From Legionella sp. PC997 (lineage in GTDB: Bacteria; Pseudomonadota; Gammaproteobacteria; Legionellales; Legionellaceae): a DNA stretch of 64,000 nt. Positions 35,701 to 46,300 of the stretch are shown in pieces. How positions within the stretch are numbered: position 1 is the first letter of the stretch; every line of letters starts with the position of its first letter. The position numbers were made by a program, and so were the translations under genes. The stretch is from NCBI RefSeq assembly GCF_014109825.1, contig NZ_CP059576.1:543001-607000 (forward strand), read 5' to 3'. Under the pieces are notes generated by a model. The model did not search any database, was not told the DNA's origin, and saw only the letters and a program-made list of their open reading frames with translations.

Positions 35701-37312
35701 GAATTTATCAATTCCAAGCAATGCATTAGAGATGTTAAAGCGGATCCTTATGGAGGTGGTCGGTGTTACTGAAGACGAGATTAAGCTGGATAGGAGTTTT
35801 GCCGAATATGGAATTGATTCGGTTCTTTTAATGGCTTTGTTAAAGAAAATAGAAGCGGTAATGGGCTTAATGCTTGCTGCAGAAGTGATCTTTGAACACA
35901 ATACGCTTGGCCGCTTAGCGTCTCATATCCAACAAATTAATGGCTTCGAACCCGAGACATTGAGCAAGCCAATGATAACCCTAAAACAACGAAACAATCC
36001 GAAGAAAATTGCAGTAATTGGTATCGGATGCCAGTTCCCTGGTGCCCATAATGTGGAACAATTTTGGGATAATTTACTGGATGCTAAAATCTCAATTACC
36101 CCCATTCCTAAAGACCGCGTTGATCGAATTGAATATGTTGCTTTTCACGGTGGATTTATTGAGGAACATGCATGGGCATCTGCACTTGATTTTGGATTTT
36201 CTAAAGCGCATCACCGGCAAATTAATCCTTTAGTTACGCGTGCATTGACGTTAAGTCAGCACGCTATTTTTGATGCCGGTTTTACCAAGGAAACAATCAA
36301 AGGGATGAATGCCGGGGTCTTCGTAGGTGCACGTGCAGATTTTAGTGCGCAACAAGAGATTAACCAGTTTACCATTATTGGTCAGGGGCAAAATTTTATT
36401 GCGGCTCATATCAATCATTTTTTTGATTTGAGCGGTACTGCGGAAGTCGTAGATACGGCTTGTTCATCTTCTTTGGTTGCATTGTATCATGCAGTTTCTG
36501 CGCTAAGAGCAGGTGATATTGAACTGGCTTTAGTCGGGGGTATTGATGGATTAGTCAATACTCGGCCTTTTGCTTTGATGGATGCAGCTAAAGCGTTATC
36601 ACCGGATTTTAGATGTCGTCCTTTTGATGTTCGTGCGAATGGCATTGTTCTCAGTGAAGGCGGTGGTTTTGTCGTTTTAAAACCTTTAGAACAAGCAATC
36701 GCAGATGGAAATAAGATCTATTGTGTTATTGAAGGCATTGCGGTCAATAATGATGGGAGTACTATGGGGTATACGACTCCCAATCCTAAAGCTCAGCAAA
36801 AAGTGATTCAAAAGGCATTAGCCAATGCCGGTTTGACAGCACAGCATTTGGACTATGTTGAAATGCATGCTACCGGCACAGAATTGGGTGATCCTATGGA
36901 ATTACAGGCCTTAACTCATGTTTTAGGCCACTCATCCATTAAAAAATGTGTAGTCGGTGGTGTGAAAGCAAATATTGGTCACACATTAAGTGCTGCCGGC
37001 ATGGCTGGGTTCATTAAGACGGCTTTATGCAGTTACCATCATTGTTTGTTGCCTCAGCCTGAAAAAATAACTCCCAATCCTCGTTATGATTTTGCCCATT
37101 CTCCGTTGTGTTTGATTGATGAACCCAAAATCTTAGATGCGACTCGCACTCATTATTTTGGGGTGAGTGCATTTGGTTTTGGAGGAACAAATGCTCATGT
37201 AATTCTTTCGAGTAGGATCCCAAAGCACCAATCAATAAAGCGAGCCGTTTCACAACGGAAAGAACCAAATTCCGAAATAATGGATGAATTTTTTAATGTT
37301 GAACGAATTTAA
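29768..37312 (+). CDS. Trans-AT polyketide synthase 2 (modules 4-6, split)
   Basis: This 2514-residue protein starts with a dehydratase-like domain about 1-275. It keeps a His (H21) but has G195 where the catalytic Asp is expected, so it may be inactive or act only in docking. KS4 about 276-700 (C431), DH4 (H722, D867, Q871) and ACP4 (S1036) follow. KS5 about 1097-1510 (C1246), KR5 from about 1725 with complete Ser-Tyr-Asn, and ACP5 (S2018) come next. KS6 about 2080-2490 (C2232; HATGT for HGTGT) closes the protein, with its processing domains on the next protein. Between DH4 and ACP4 a palindromic repeat is read in frame as DPADKPRDV (32651-32680). There is no AT. It overlaps PKS 3 by 29 bases. 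Confidence 0.92.
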   Translation: MIKQRRKYTYSPQSNLYWLAHQIDGHYVFPLDNLLMMIYSTLKPLATAQVMQLTELELKKLLIAEEEQTINLVLEIDPINHYCSIEQLHGDGSKEIVLRSNYQFKLESEIDKVREFLSTSLGDMSVVSMDPKVHPTSLSGRREFRFNNTIAKSDFYQKDSLHYLGDCYRIIEQYHLNDSFFAVLNPKASYPAVLGSMLHSLIYLDDPCFQKNPRPGLPKKIKRVLFHVRNQPNEFLYAKDQDATVCDAQGNWQVIMEGVELTRSKTPEIKTLKEPLDIAVIGMAGQFPQAKNLEELWRGLCEGFNAITPLEKRGEHNFREPNYAGWLTDVFAFDPEYFHIPKIEAQAMDPQQRLFLETAATALMDAGYSPMELPDKFCGVFVGASQNNYLTHSLQKPIAQSFWGNAPSVIAGRVSYTFNLTGPAITFDTACSSSLVAIHQACQAIKNGECSSALAGGVFIMSNDNFLQQAHHAKMLSPDYACQTFGDKANGFIPGEAVGCVYLKPLAQALQDHDPIYAVIKASGVNQDGQSNGITAPNGLAQTSLMQQIYTSYGLSTKDLAYIETHGTGTELGDPIEVHALQRLFTTQSTNPEQSCGLGSIKSNIGHTVHAAGVCGFIKTILCSYFQQIPATLHCERENPQIDFASTSFYPVKELSPWPKNKPLAAVSSFGFSGTNAHVVIQQFANQNRPQFPVHPFKKIQCYWEYTSEYTLSADQTYFSQHLVNHQAILPGVVSLALTQYFLNELPLYCVNVHWLKALPALNPLLKVNINRTHSALELLHDGDSFFRAEFAEHEKDIVPFNLHEFKRISQTIDCTEFYRCFEQAGINYGPDLKNIKQLFALEDRVFAPIQFNGDFSEFLFNPYLLDAALQTVGYFTLYQQQPLSLPVSAKKMILLKKLGNHALVCTKKIGPLSFHIQIFDEEETLCVVIEELKAHYLITSYRPTTPGDLSAGSRNIETSLDPADKPRDVGVHAQVLNTSANLPLASQGLSTDVDNAGVDTKSTQELVYSIFSHRLNMTSDELKRVGQFSKLGLDSLLAMDIIFDLESHFGSQPKTLLFDHTTFDELIAHFSIHTPRRREEQKPQPWSVPISSAADMAIIGMAVNFPQASDFTSFIEILENEKNCIQPIDSRSYGFGALLENANDFDALFFNIAPNDALIMCPQERIMLQNAWHCLEDAGIRLDNQPQSVGVFIGAMNNFYQLTGFEKSLKEQKTVLANSTAASIANRISSVLNFTGPSLTLDSMCSSSLTALHLAMQAILANDVSMALVGGVNLISHDYKYQELLHRNMLSLQGHCASFGEHADGYVPSEGVVSILIKPLHAAIRDGDRIHAVIKGSSVAHNGTSSGYTVPNANAQAEVIKKAIVNAGLKPEDISYVECHGTGTQLGDPIEIKGLSKVFTERDSPCFIGSLKSNLGHMEAAAGLAGMVKVIAQMQQKKLYTSLHASSLNPNIQLPKSLILCQNPSSWSVHPKDQCYYAGVSSFGAGGSNAHVILQSYEHTIQPKVSPLPRTVFQNRRYAHEVENSTTPDRFYEYVWQQQEQLTNKPLVPASCKWVVLSTKSNEAEIRKHLAQDVIHFIYTSQSEWHFPQEQSVVTSKQIIELLPDEFILLDCCNDELELIEHLSFLQQIALATKKGTILQINESHSPNLEVIAYFLRCMNEQTIGLKTATLVLEPPFFTYELIQEELRQINLNYHKIRYTQAQRFIQVLQEREYKKSASISIDSEKVYLITGGTSGIGAEVAKWLVARGVRKLILTGITPLPQENLWEHYLQSSCKAGKTVQLIHQLKKQGCVVFYYIGDLAQEELLATFLKIVMKEKSHFGWIFHCAGVTPKQTKSLTELTKNEFAQMFHPKKAALDALWPVVNSYGFERLVLFSSVSGVLPELAMGVVDYALSNHYLNAFAQLHPGKVLSIAWPAWNEFSKNAERSSSYQRSQLGSYKTHEALALLTTLLASATSSSVIMPSKNGRSLNAPLSEQNLSIPSNALEMLKRILMEVVGVTEDEIKLDRSFAEYGIDSVLLMALLKKIEAVMGLMLAAEVIFEHNTLGRLASHIQQINGFEPETLSKPMITLKQRNNPKKIAVIGIGCQFPGAHNVEQFWDNLLDAKISITPIPKDRVDRIEYVAFHGGFIEEHAWASALDFGFSKAHHRQINPLVTRALTLSQHAIFDAGFTKETIKGMNAGVFVGARADFSAQQEINQFTIIGQGQNFIAAHINHFFDLSGTAEVVDTACSSSLVALYHAVSALRAGDIELALVGGIDGLVNTRPFALMDAAKALSPDFRCRPFDVRANGIVLSEGGGFVVLKPLEQAIADGNKIYCVIEGIAVNNDGSTMGYTTPNPKAQQKVIQKALANAGLTAQHLDYVEMHATGTELGDPMELQALTHVLGHSSIKKCVVGGVKANIGHTLSAAGMAGFIKTALCSYHHCLLPQPEKITPNPRYDFAHSPLCLIDEPKILDATRTHYFGVSAFGFGGTNAHVILSSRIPKHQSIKRAVSQRKEPNSEIMDEFFNVERI
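32653..32673. repeat. Palindromic repeat inside PKS 2, copy B
   Basis: TCCCGCGG at 32653-32660, ATAAG, then CCGCGGGA at 32666-32673 make a perfect 8-bp stem, strikingly GC-rich for the gene. It lies in the DH4-ACP4 linker and keeps the reading frame. It matches the intergenic copy at 5556 (minus strand) at 22 of 25 bases, so a mobile or dispersed repeat seems to have inserted into coding sequence. Confidence 0.65.
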
Positions 37313-40300
37313 AATTAAATTAAATGCAGATAATTATCTGGTTGCGGATCACCGAATCGATGGCACCCGGGTGCTACCTGGCATTGCGTATTTAGACATT
37401 ATTGCACGCTGCTTTCAGTCTGAATGTTTTGAGCTCACCCAAGTGAGCTATCCTCATGCGGCTAAAGTGGAACCAGGTGAGACCCTTATTTTATGTATTG
37501 TTTATAATTCCCAATATCATTCTCTAGAAATCTATCATCAAGAACAAAGTCAAAATATCGTTCATTTCAAATCAGTCGTTGAGTTTAAGAAACCGAATTT
37601 ACCTGTCTTGATGCACCTGTCAAAAGAAAATGAACAAATTCACTCAATGAGCACGATATATAGTTTGGCACGTGCTTCATTTATTGAGCATGGTGAATTT
37701 ATGCAGGTCAGTGGTACCACGGGCATCAATGATTCAAAAATCACTATGAACTTGACTTTAGGGAGCAAAGCCCAAGCTTATTTATCCTCTTTTTATTTAC
37801 ATCCTGCGCTATTGGATGGTGCTACCTTTGCCATAGCTGCGTTGCATTTTGATGAAGTAGCGCATGCAGGTCCGGACATAGGTTATTTACCATTAGGAAT
37901 TGATAAGGTAAGCGTCTTTGGACGGGTTACGACATCAACATTGATAGTCAAAGCTGAAATAATGCCAACGCAACATGAGTCGTTAATCAAAAGTCGTATT
38001 CATATATTTACACCGACAGGCGATTTAGTAGTTGCTCTTGAGGGCTTAACAAATAAGCGATTTCAGCGTCGGCAATTTAGGCAGCAAGATGTGATACAGT
38101 CCGTAAACCCGTTGCCCACCGTTCATGGGGATACACACAAAAAAATTGCAGCATTGATAAGAAATCATATACAGGATGCCCCTGATTTTTTAGAGCCTCA
38201 GGTCTCTTTTTTTGATTTAGGTTTTGATTCCAGCAGCCTAATCGCTTTGGTCGATGTACTCGAACAACAATTCAATTTGGAGCTTTACCCCACGTTATTG
38301 TTCGAACAAAATACCATGGAAAAATTAACTGCATATATTAATTCGCGGGGTTCATCTTCCATAACAAAAAATCTTACACAAAAAATAAGTACTCTTCGCT
38401 CGTCGACGTCCATGAACATAGCCACATCGATGGATCCTACGATCAATCCGCCAAAGGCTGGCTGTGTAGAGCAGGCGGAACACTTATCGGCACCCTTTGA
38501 ATATGCTGATTATGCACTTTATATTCCTACAAAAACCAAAATAAAGGAGCGTTTAGATAATAAGCAGGTATTGATCATTAATGACCGCTTAACCTATGAC
38601 CAAGCATTGAAACTTTATCAAAAACACCCTAAAGAAGATTGGGTGATTTATGATGGACGCTATCATCAGACGGATCTTGATTTGCACACTGTTTTGTCTC
38701 GTTTAGTAGAAACATTTGCCAAGCTTTTATCCGGTGGTCAAGGAACCTTGCCTCCAATAGTTTTGGGGTTATCTCCTAAGCAAGTACTTTTAATCCCTTC
38801 CGTTTCTGCATTCTTTTCGTGTCTTGCTAAAGAATACCCTCAACAGCTATTCTCGATTCTTGTAAGTGATGAATGTGTTAACGAAACTACTAGGTATTTT
38901 TTGAGTAGGCAGAGATGTATTTACCTTCATCAAGATGCGCTTTATGCGGTAAGTTACCTGCAACCACAATTGAATTATGCGATATCCCATTCCAGTTTTA
39001 AAACTGGAGGAAGCTATTTGATTGTTGGTGGTCATGGAGGCTTAGGCCGATTGCTCGCCAGTTATCTGCGTAGACAATACCACGCGAAAATTCATGTTAT
39101 TGGACGAAGTCAAAAGATTGAATCTGATGAGAATAGTACCTATTACTCCTTGGATGTAGCCGATGCGGATGCAGTAAACGATTTTTTCGCCACGCATGAT
39201 TTTCCTATCGATGGATTATTTTATTTAGCGGGTGATAAGCATGACCGGTTGCTGATGAATATTAGTAACAATGACATTACCAAAACGCTACGTTCTAAAT
39301 TAGACGGTTTGAGGGTAATTCATCATGCACTACAATATAAGCAACTTGATTTTTATTGTATTTATTCTTCTTTATCCGCCGAGATTGGCAACCTTGGACA
39401 AAGCATTTATGCTGCTGCTAATGCTGCTGTAAATGGCTATGCCTGCGAACAAGAACAATTACGGCTTGCGGGAAAACAGTATTCCCGATTTATTAGTATC
39501 AGTTGGCCTTATTGGTTAGATGGCGGGATGGAAATTAACCCGCATCAATTGCAAAAACTGCAAGAGGAATATGGGACCTTACCTTTAGGCGCGCCACATG
39601 CTTTTGCATTGTTAGAACATGCATTTGCAACAAATGTACCTCATGTGGTGATTGCTAACCCTAAATTGCTCCAACATCGGTTATTAAAGTCACAAACAAG
39701 GCAGCTTAAGTTCCCTACCCAACTGGAGGCGCCTGAAGTTAATGAACACGACATTGCGATTATTGGAATGTCATTTCAATTACCTGATGCCGCCAATCTA
39801 GAAGAACTCTGGAATAATTTAGCTGCCGGCAAAAATTCAATTAAAATGGTGCAACGAAATTGGCATTATACCCCTTATCCTTGGGGAGGTTATTTGGATG
39901 ATATTTCCAGTTTTGATCCTTTATTTTTTAATATCTCACCCCGAGATGCAGCGCTAATTGATCCCCAAGAACGATTGTTTTTAGCGAATGCCTGGCATTG
40001 TTTAGAAGACGCGGGTTATGCACAGATTCAAGAGAAAAATATGGGGGTGGTTGCGGCGTCCATGTTTCATCTTTATCAGAACTATGGAGTGGAGCAATAC
40101 CAAGAGTGTTCTGAGGTTAAATGTCCGCAATCTTCAGGGGCAAGTATAGCGAATCGTGTGTCTTATGCGTTGAATTTGACCGGTCCTAGTTTCTCTCTAG
40201 ATTCTATGTGCTCTTCTTCACTTACTGCCATTGAATTAGCTTGTCGTTATTTAACAACGGATGAAGTGGATGCGATGTTAGTGGGGGGCGTAAACCTTTG

Positions 40301-43300
40301 TTCCCATCCTTATAAATTAGCCTCATTGGTGCAAAATAAATTCTTATCACCAACTGGGAAAAGCGCTCCATTTCATGAGCAAGCCGATGGCTATGTCCCT
40401 GGCGAAGGCGTTGTTGTGCTGCTTTTGAAAAAGGCAAACAAAGCACTGGCTGACGGGGATTCGATTTATGCATTGATTAAGGGTTTAGCATTAAATCATG
40501 GAGGGATGGGCAGTGGATTTACTGTTCCTAATGCGGCTGCCCAAGCAAAGGTGATGCAGCACGCTTTAGCCAAAGCGCGAATTAAACCTGAGCAAATCGA
40601 TTACATTGAGGCACACGGAACAGGAACCTCTTTAGGTGATCCAATTGAACTTGCTGCATTAAAGCAGGTATTTGGTACGCGTTCAGTGCAAAAACCATTG
40701 TACGTGGGTTCGATTAAAAGTAATTTTGGGCATTTGGAAGCAGCTGCCGGTATGGCTGGGATTGTGAAATTGATTGCCCAATTCCAAGCGCAAGCATTAG
40801 CACCGTCCATCAATGCATTGCCTTTAAACCCGGGGTTAAATATCAATGCGGCACCCATTCAAATATGTACCCATTACTTGCCGCAACAAACACTTCACTT
40901 TGCTGGACTGAGTAGTTTCGGGGCCGGTGGCAGTAATGCACATTTAATTTTACAAAATTATTCACAAAATCTCATTGCACGACCCAAAACTCAATACAAC
41001 AAACAAAATTATTGGTTGCCTGATGCAGAAATAGTGACTCATCATTGTTATCGAATGGATCGGATTATGTGTAACGTGGAGCCTGTTTCAATTTTTGAAG
41101 AGCTCTGCCAGCTGGATAATGGAGTCCAGCAAATGTATTTCAAACGGGCTACCATAGAAACACGAGGGAAAAAAGTAGTCATTGTTTTTGGGGAAGCACG
41201 CTTTACCTCAGAACAGCTTATTGCCTGGATAAGCCAATGTATTGTGGTAAATCCGGAGGTTCAATTTATATTTATCCATCAAAGTCGGACTCAATGGATG
41301 GAGTCGCATGCATTGATGATGTCTTTGCCGAATCAAGTAAAATATTATCATAAGAATATTTTAATTCCTCATTTATTTTCTTTGTCTCCTTCTGAGGTAG
41401 CCAATATAGTGAGTAATGAAGCGCAACAGCTCGATCATCGCTTGGTGGTATATGATACAACCCGCCAGGCAATTAGTTTAAGTTTAGTAACCACGCCACT
41501 TCACCCAATACGACTCCAATCGGAACTGCGGGTAGTTGTATTGGGTGGTTTGGGCGCTATTGGATACCAATTTTGCCACACATTAATAGCTGCCGGAATT
41601 TATCGATTTGATGTTATTGGACGCAGTGCCCTGGATGTGAAACGACACCAGATGCTTGCTGATTTAGGAGGCGAAATTCAGTACATCCAACATGATTTTT
41701 CTAGTCCATATCATCGTTCTTTTACTTACGATTTCATCATTAATTGTTTAGGAGTGATGCCTGGTAAAAACAAAAATGAAGTGGCACAACGAAAAAAAAT
41801 ACAACCTCACTTAAGTCGATTTATTCAACTAAATCATCCCCATAAACTAATCAGTATTTCTTCTTTATCTGCATTAGCTGGATTTAGTAACCAAGAGGAT
41901 TATGCAATTTATAATGCTGCTTTGATTGCACATTCTGACTATTGCCAAGAACATGTGTGTGTCTACTTACCTTTTGTCATGACGGAAACCTCAGCATCAT
42001 CTGCTGAGTTAAATTGGTTGAGATGGAGTAAAAATACTCAGGGTTTAGAACCGTTAACGACGGACAACATACAAAGTATTTGTCGCCAGCTACTTACTTT
42101 AGAAGCAGGTGAGTACATTCCGTTTAAGGGGGATCCTCAACAATTTCATAAATATTTAACCCAAGAATGTTTGACGGTTCAAGTTAAGAAATTGCAGGAA
42201 CGTATAAGCCTCAATCAAGGGAATTCATTATATGAATTAATTGAATCCATTTTGGGAATTTCTGCTCAGCAAATTAAAGCAGAGAATACTTTTTATCAAT
42301 TGGGATTTAATTCATTGACGCTTAGTGAATTCGCCGAAGCAATCGCCAAACAGTATCATATACACATTGATCCTAACCAGTTTTTTGAATTCCATACGCT
42401 ACAGAAACTACATGAATATTTACAGAATAATACCAAAAATTTTCCTCTCCCGTTGTCCAAAAAACTGAATTCAACCTCAGTCGGTGTGGTTATTTGTGGC
42501 TATCATTGTTCTTTCCCTCAATGTCCTACCCCCGAAGAATACTGGCACGCTTTATTGACTGGTAAAGATTGTACTCAGATGCCTTTAAAGATCCGTTTTA
42601 AGGATGAGCACGATGAATCACGTAAGATAGGCTTTATTGACCATTATGCGGATTTTGATTTTCACTTTTTTGAGTTGGGTTTGGAACAAGCAAAATATAT
42701 GGATCCCCAACAGCGCAAGCTATTAGAACTATCCTGGCATGTATTCGAGCAGGGGGGCGTTTCACCTGCCACATTGAAAGGAAAAAATATCGGGGTATTT
42801 GTTGCTATCCAATTTGATGATTATGCACGTCTATTGGATCGGAGTCAGATAAATAGTCTTTATCAAATTACCGGGTGTGCAAAGACTTTCGCTGCAAACC
42901 GCATTTCCCATTTTTTTGATTTCCATGGTCCGAGTGAGACCATTGATACAGCTTGCTCGAGCAGTTTTACCGCCTTGAACCGTGCTGTTGCGGCAATTAA
43001 GAACGGTGAATGTGAGTCCGCACTGGTTCTAGGTGTGAGTTTGCTTTGTGATATAAAAACACTTGAATTGACGACCCAATTAAATGTTCTCTCACCCACG
43101 AATTATTGCCGTCCTTTTGATGCCCAAGCGGATGGGTATGTAAAAGGTGAAGGGGTTGCTGGTCTATGGTTGGTGGGGGATACTTTGGCGGCCGCGCAAA
43201 AGTTACGTATTGAAGCCACAATAAAAGCGATTCAAGTCAATCATGGAGGGCAATCACAATCATTAACTGCTCCGAATCCGCTGGCACAAAAACAATTATT

Positions 43301-46300
43301 ATCACAAGTGTATCAGGGTGGAATATCGATTGATGAAATCGATTATTTTGAAGCACATGCGACCGCAACTCGTCTAGGGGATCCCATTGAGTTCTCGGTC
43401 TTACAGGAGTTATTTGCGCCACGAATAAAGCCGCTTTATATCGGTTCGGTAAAGAGTAATATAGGTCATACCGAGCCTGTGGCAGGCCTTGCGGGGGTGA
43501 TTAAAGGATTGTTGATGTTGAAACACCAAATAATTCCGCCGCAGGCAAATTTTCAGGAAGTGAATCCCCTCATTCGACTTGCTGAAAGCCCGTTTCGAAT
43601 TGCCAAAAAAGCGGAGGTTACTCAATTAACAACGATTGCGATTAATAGTTTTGGTTTTGGGGGCAGTAATGGTCATTGTATTTTGACGCGCGATGAGACC
43701 TCCTCAGAACAATTACCGAAGCTGCCTTATGTTCCGATCAAATTATCCGCCAAGAGCAATGAAGCGTTGGTAAGAATTTCAGAACAGCTACTGGATTATG
43801 TATGTACTGTACCCGATAGTGTTTGTCTGACTCAATTAAGTTATACCTTAAACGTAGGACGTGCTGATTTTGAATGCCGCAAGTTATTGATTGTGGAAGA
43901 CCTTGATGATTTGTGTGAACAATTAAAAAGGGAGGGTAAATCATCTAATTCGGTACATGAGAATTACTCCCAGGAACAGACTCTTCTTGGGTTGCAGCAT
44001 ATTCCTCATCAATTGAAGGGTTATTTAGAAAGGCTTGCCCTTGTCTATCAAGAGGGTCGTTCAATTGATTGGCAACATGTTTATGAGGGTATTAATGCCA
44101 TTCCATTGGTATTACCTGTTTATCCTTTTGCAACCCATTATTGTTGGTTTGACGCTCCAGAGACATCTAAAGCTATTAATAAAGAGATTGAAGCGTATGA
44201 GCCAATTTGGAGGAAAAAAAATGTTCGTTCGCTGGAGTTGCATCGTTATCAGCACCGGGCTCTATTTTTAACGCGAATGCAGGAGCAACAGGTAAAAGAA
44301 GCGCTGCAGCAAATTCCCTATAAAGGGATGAGTTGTTTTATCTTTGTTGAAGAGCAGGATTCAGTAGAACAGGGCATGCGATGGCTGCACGAACACCCTT
44401 GTGAATTGATTTATTATTTTGCGGGGATGTGTCAAGAGCCCATAAACACGATATCTCTTCTGGACTCCCAGCGCTTGGGAATGGCAGGCTTTTTAGATTT
44501 AATTAAAAGGCTGGAAGAACTGGCCTATCGTGAAAAATCCTTAACCCTTTATATTTTTAGCAATAATGCTTATGGATTAAAGGAATCGGTTATTAATCCT
44601 TATGCGGCAAGCATGCATGGTTTAGCCCAATCATTAAAAAAGGAACATCCATTTTGGTTGATTGAGTGCATTGATCTTGCGGACAATAGGATTAGTGCTC
44701 AAGCGCTTGTTTTATCAAATCAAGGCCAAGCTTTTCCTTTGGTTTTGGCGCATGACGGAGTGTGGCACCGGCAACTTAAAGCTGTGAATCATACATTAAA
44801 TCCCTGCCAACGTACTGATGAGGTCATCGTGCTTATTGGTGGTGATGGGCACGTAGGAAGGCTTTTGGTGCCCAAGTTTATTGAACGTAATCCTCGCGCA
44901 CTCATTATTGTTGGTCGCTCTATCAAAACACGAACCGAAGGAGTCCTTCATTGGAAAACAATGGATTGCACGGTAGCGGTTGAAGTTGACTCTTTGCTAG
45001 ATGAGGTGATTCAACGCTATGGGACAATTGATTGGCTCTATCATTTAGGCGCTTGTTATAGTGAATCTCCGGTGACTTCATTGAATTATGAAGATTATTT
45101 GTCGCAAATGAGTGTGAAGGTATTAGGTACTTATCATTTAATCAAAGCATGTCATCGTAGGGAAGTGAAACACGTTATCATCACTTCTTCAGTACAAATT
45201 TATACGCAAAATAAAAATAGAGGTGCTTACTCTGCAACCTGTTATTATGCGGATGCATTAATTAAGGCGTTGCGTTCTGAGAAAACGAAATTGGTTCATT
45301 GGGGTTTTTGGCAACAAGACGATGAGGTTGCAAACCAATTGATGCTCTCCTCAGGGATTTCTCCGATTACTCCAGAGCAAGGTTATCATTCCTTACAATT
45401 GACAGCTTCTTTGCCTCAGTCTGATCTAAGTTTTTTCAATGTTTCAGAATCAGTAAAAACCATGATGCCAATTTGCACGGATTCCCTAACCCAAGAAACC
45501 GAGGATTTGCTTCTCTTTAATCGAGGATTATTTGAGTTAGAGTATTTTTGTTTTCACTTAATGAAACATCATTTGCAGACCCAAGGGTTAGTTTGGAGTC
45601 AAAATTATTCAAGATCAGAAGTGCAAAAGGACTATGAACCTTATTATTTAGCATTAATCAACATGCTCAAAGATTTTGAACGAAATCATGTTTCTCAAAA
45701 CCCACATCAAATTAAATCCCACGTTGAATTACTTCACGATCAATTGCAATTAATAAGGAAATACCCTCAAATTAAACCGTTTGTTCAATTACTTAAGGTG
45801 TGTGGACTGCATTTTACTGAGGTAGTTACAGGGCAAAAAACCATCCAGCAGATTATGTTCCCTTTTGGCCGAGATGATTTAGTTCGTGGTATTTATCAAA
45901 AGAATCTTTTGGCACATTATTACAATCAAACCATTGCCTCTTTAGTTAAGGACATTAGTGATGCCCGTCATACTCAGGTTGATATTCTTGAGTTAGGAGG
46001 GGGTACGGGGGCCACAACAGAAGCAATACTCACGCAATGTGCACATAAGGTTCATTTCACATTCAGTGACATTAATCCTCAATTTGTGGCGCGGGCTAAA
46101 GAATACTTCTCTAAGTATGCTGAAGTGGAAACATGTATTCTAGATATTAACAAGCCCATGATGAACAAACAATTTGATCTCATTATTGCAAGTAATGTAT
46201 TGCATACTACTGATAATATTCGTCAATGCCTGCTGAACATTATTCCATTACTTCGTAAGGATGGTGTATTGATTATCAATGAAGCAACAGCGAATAGCTT

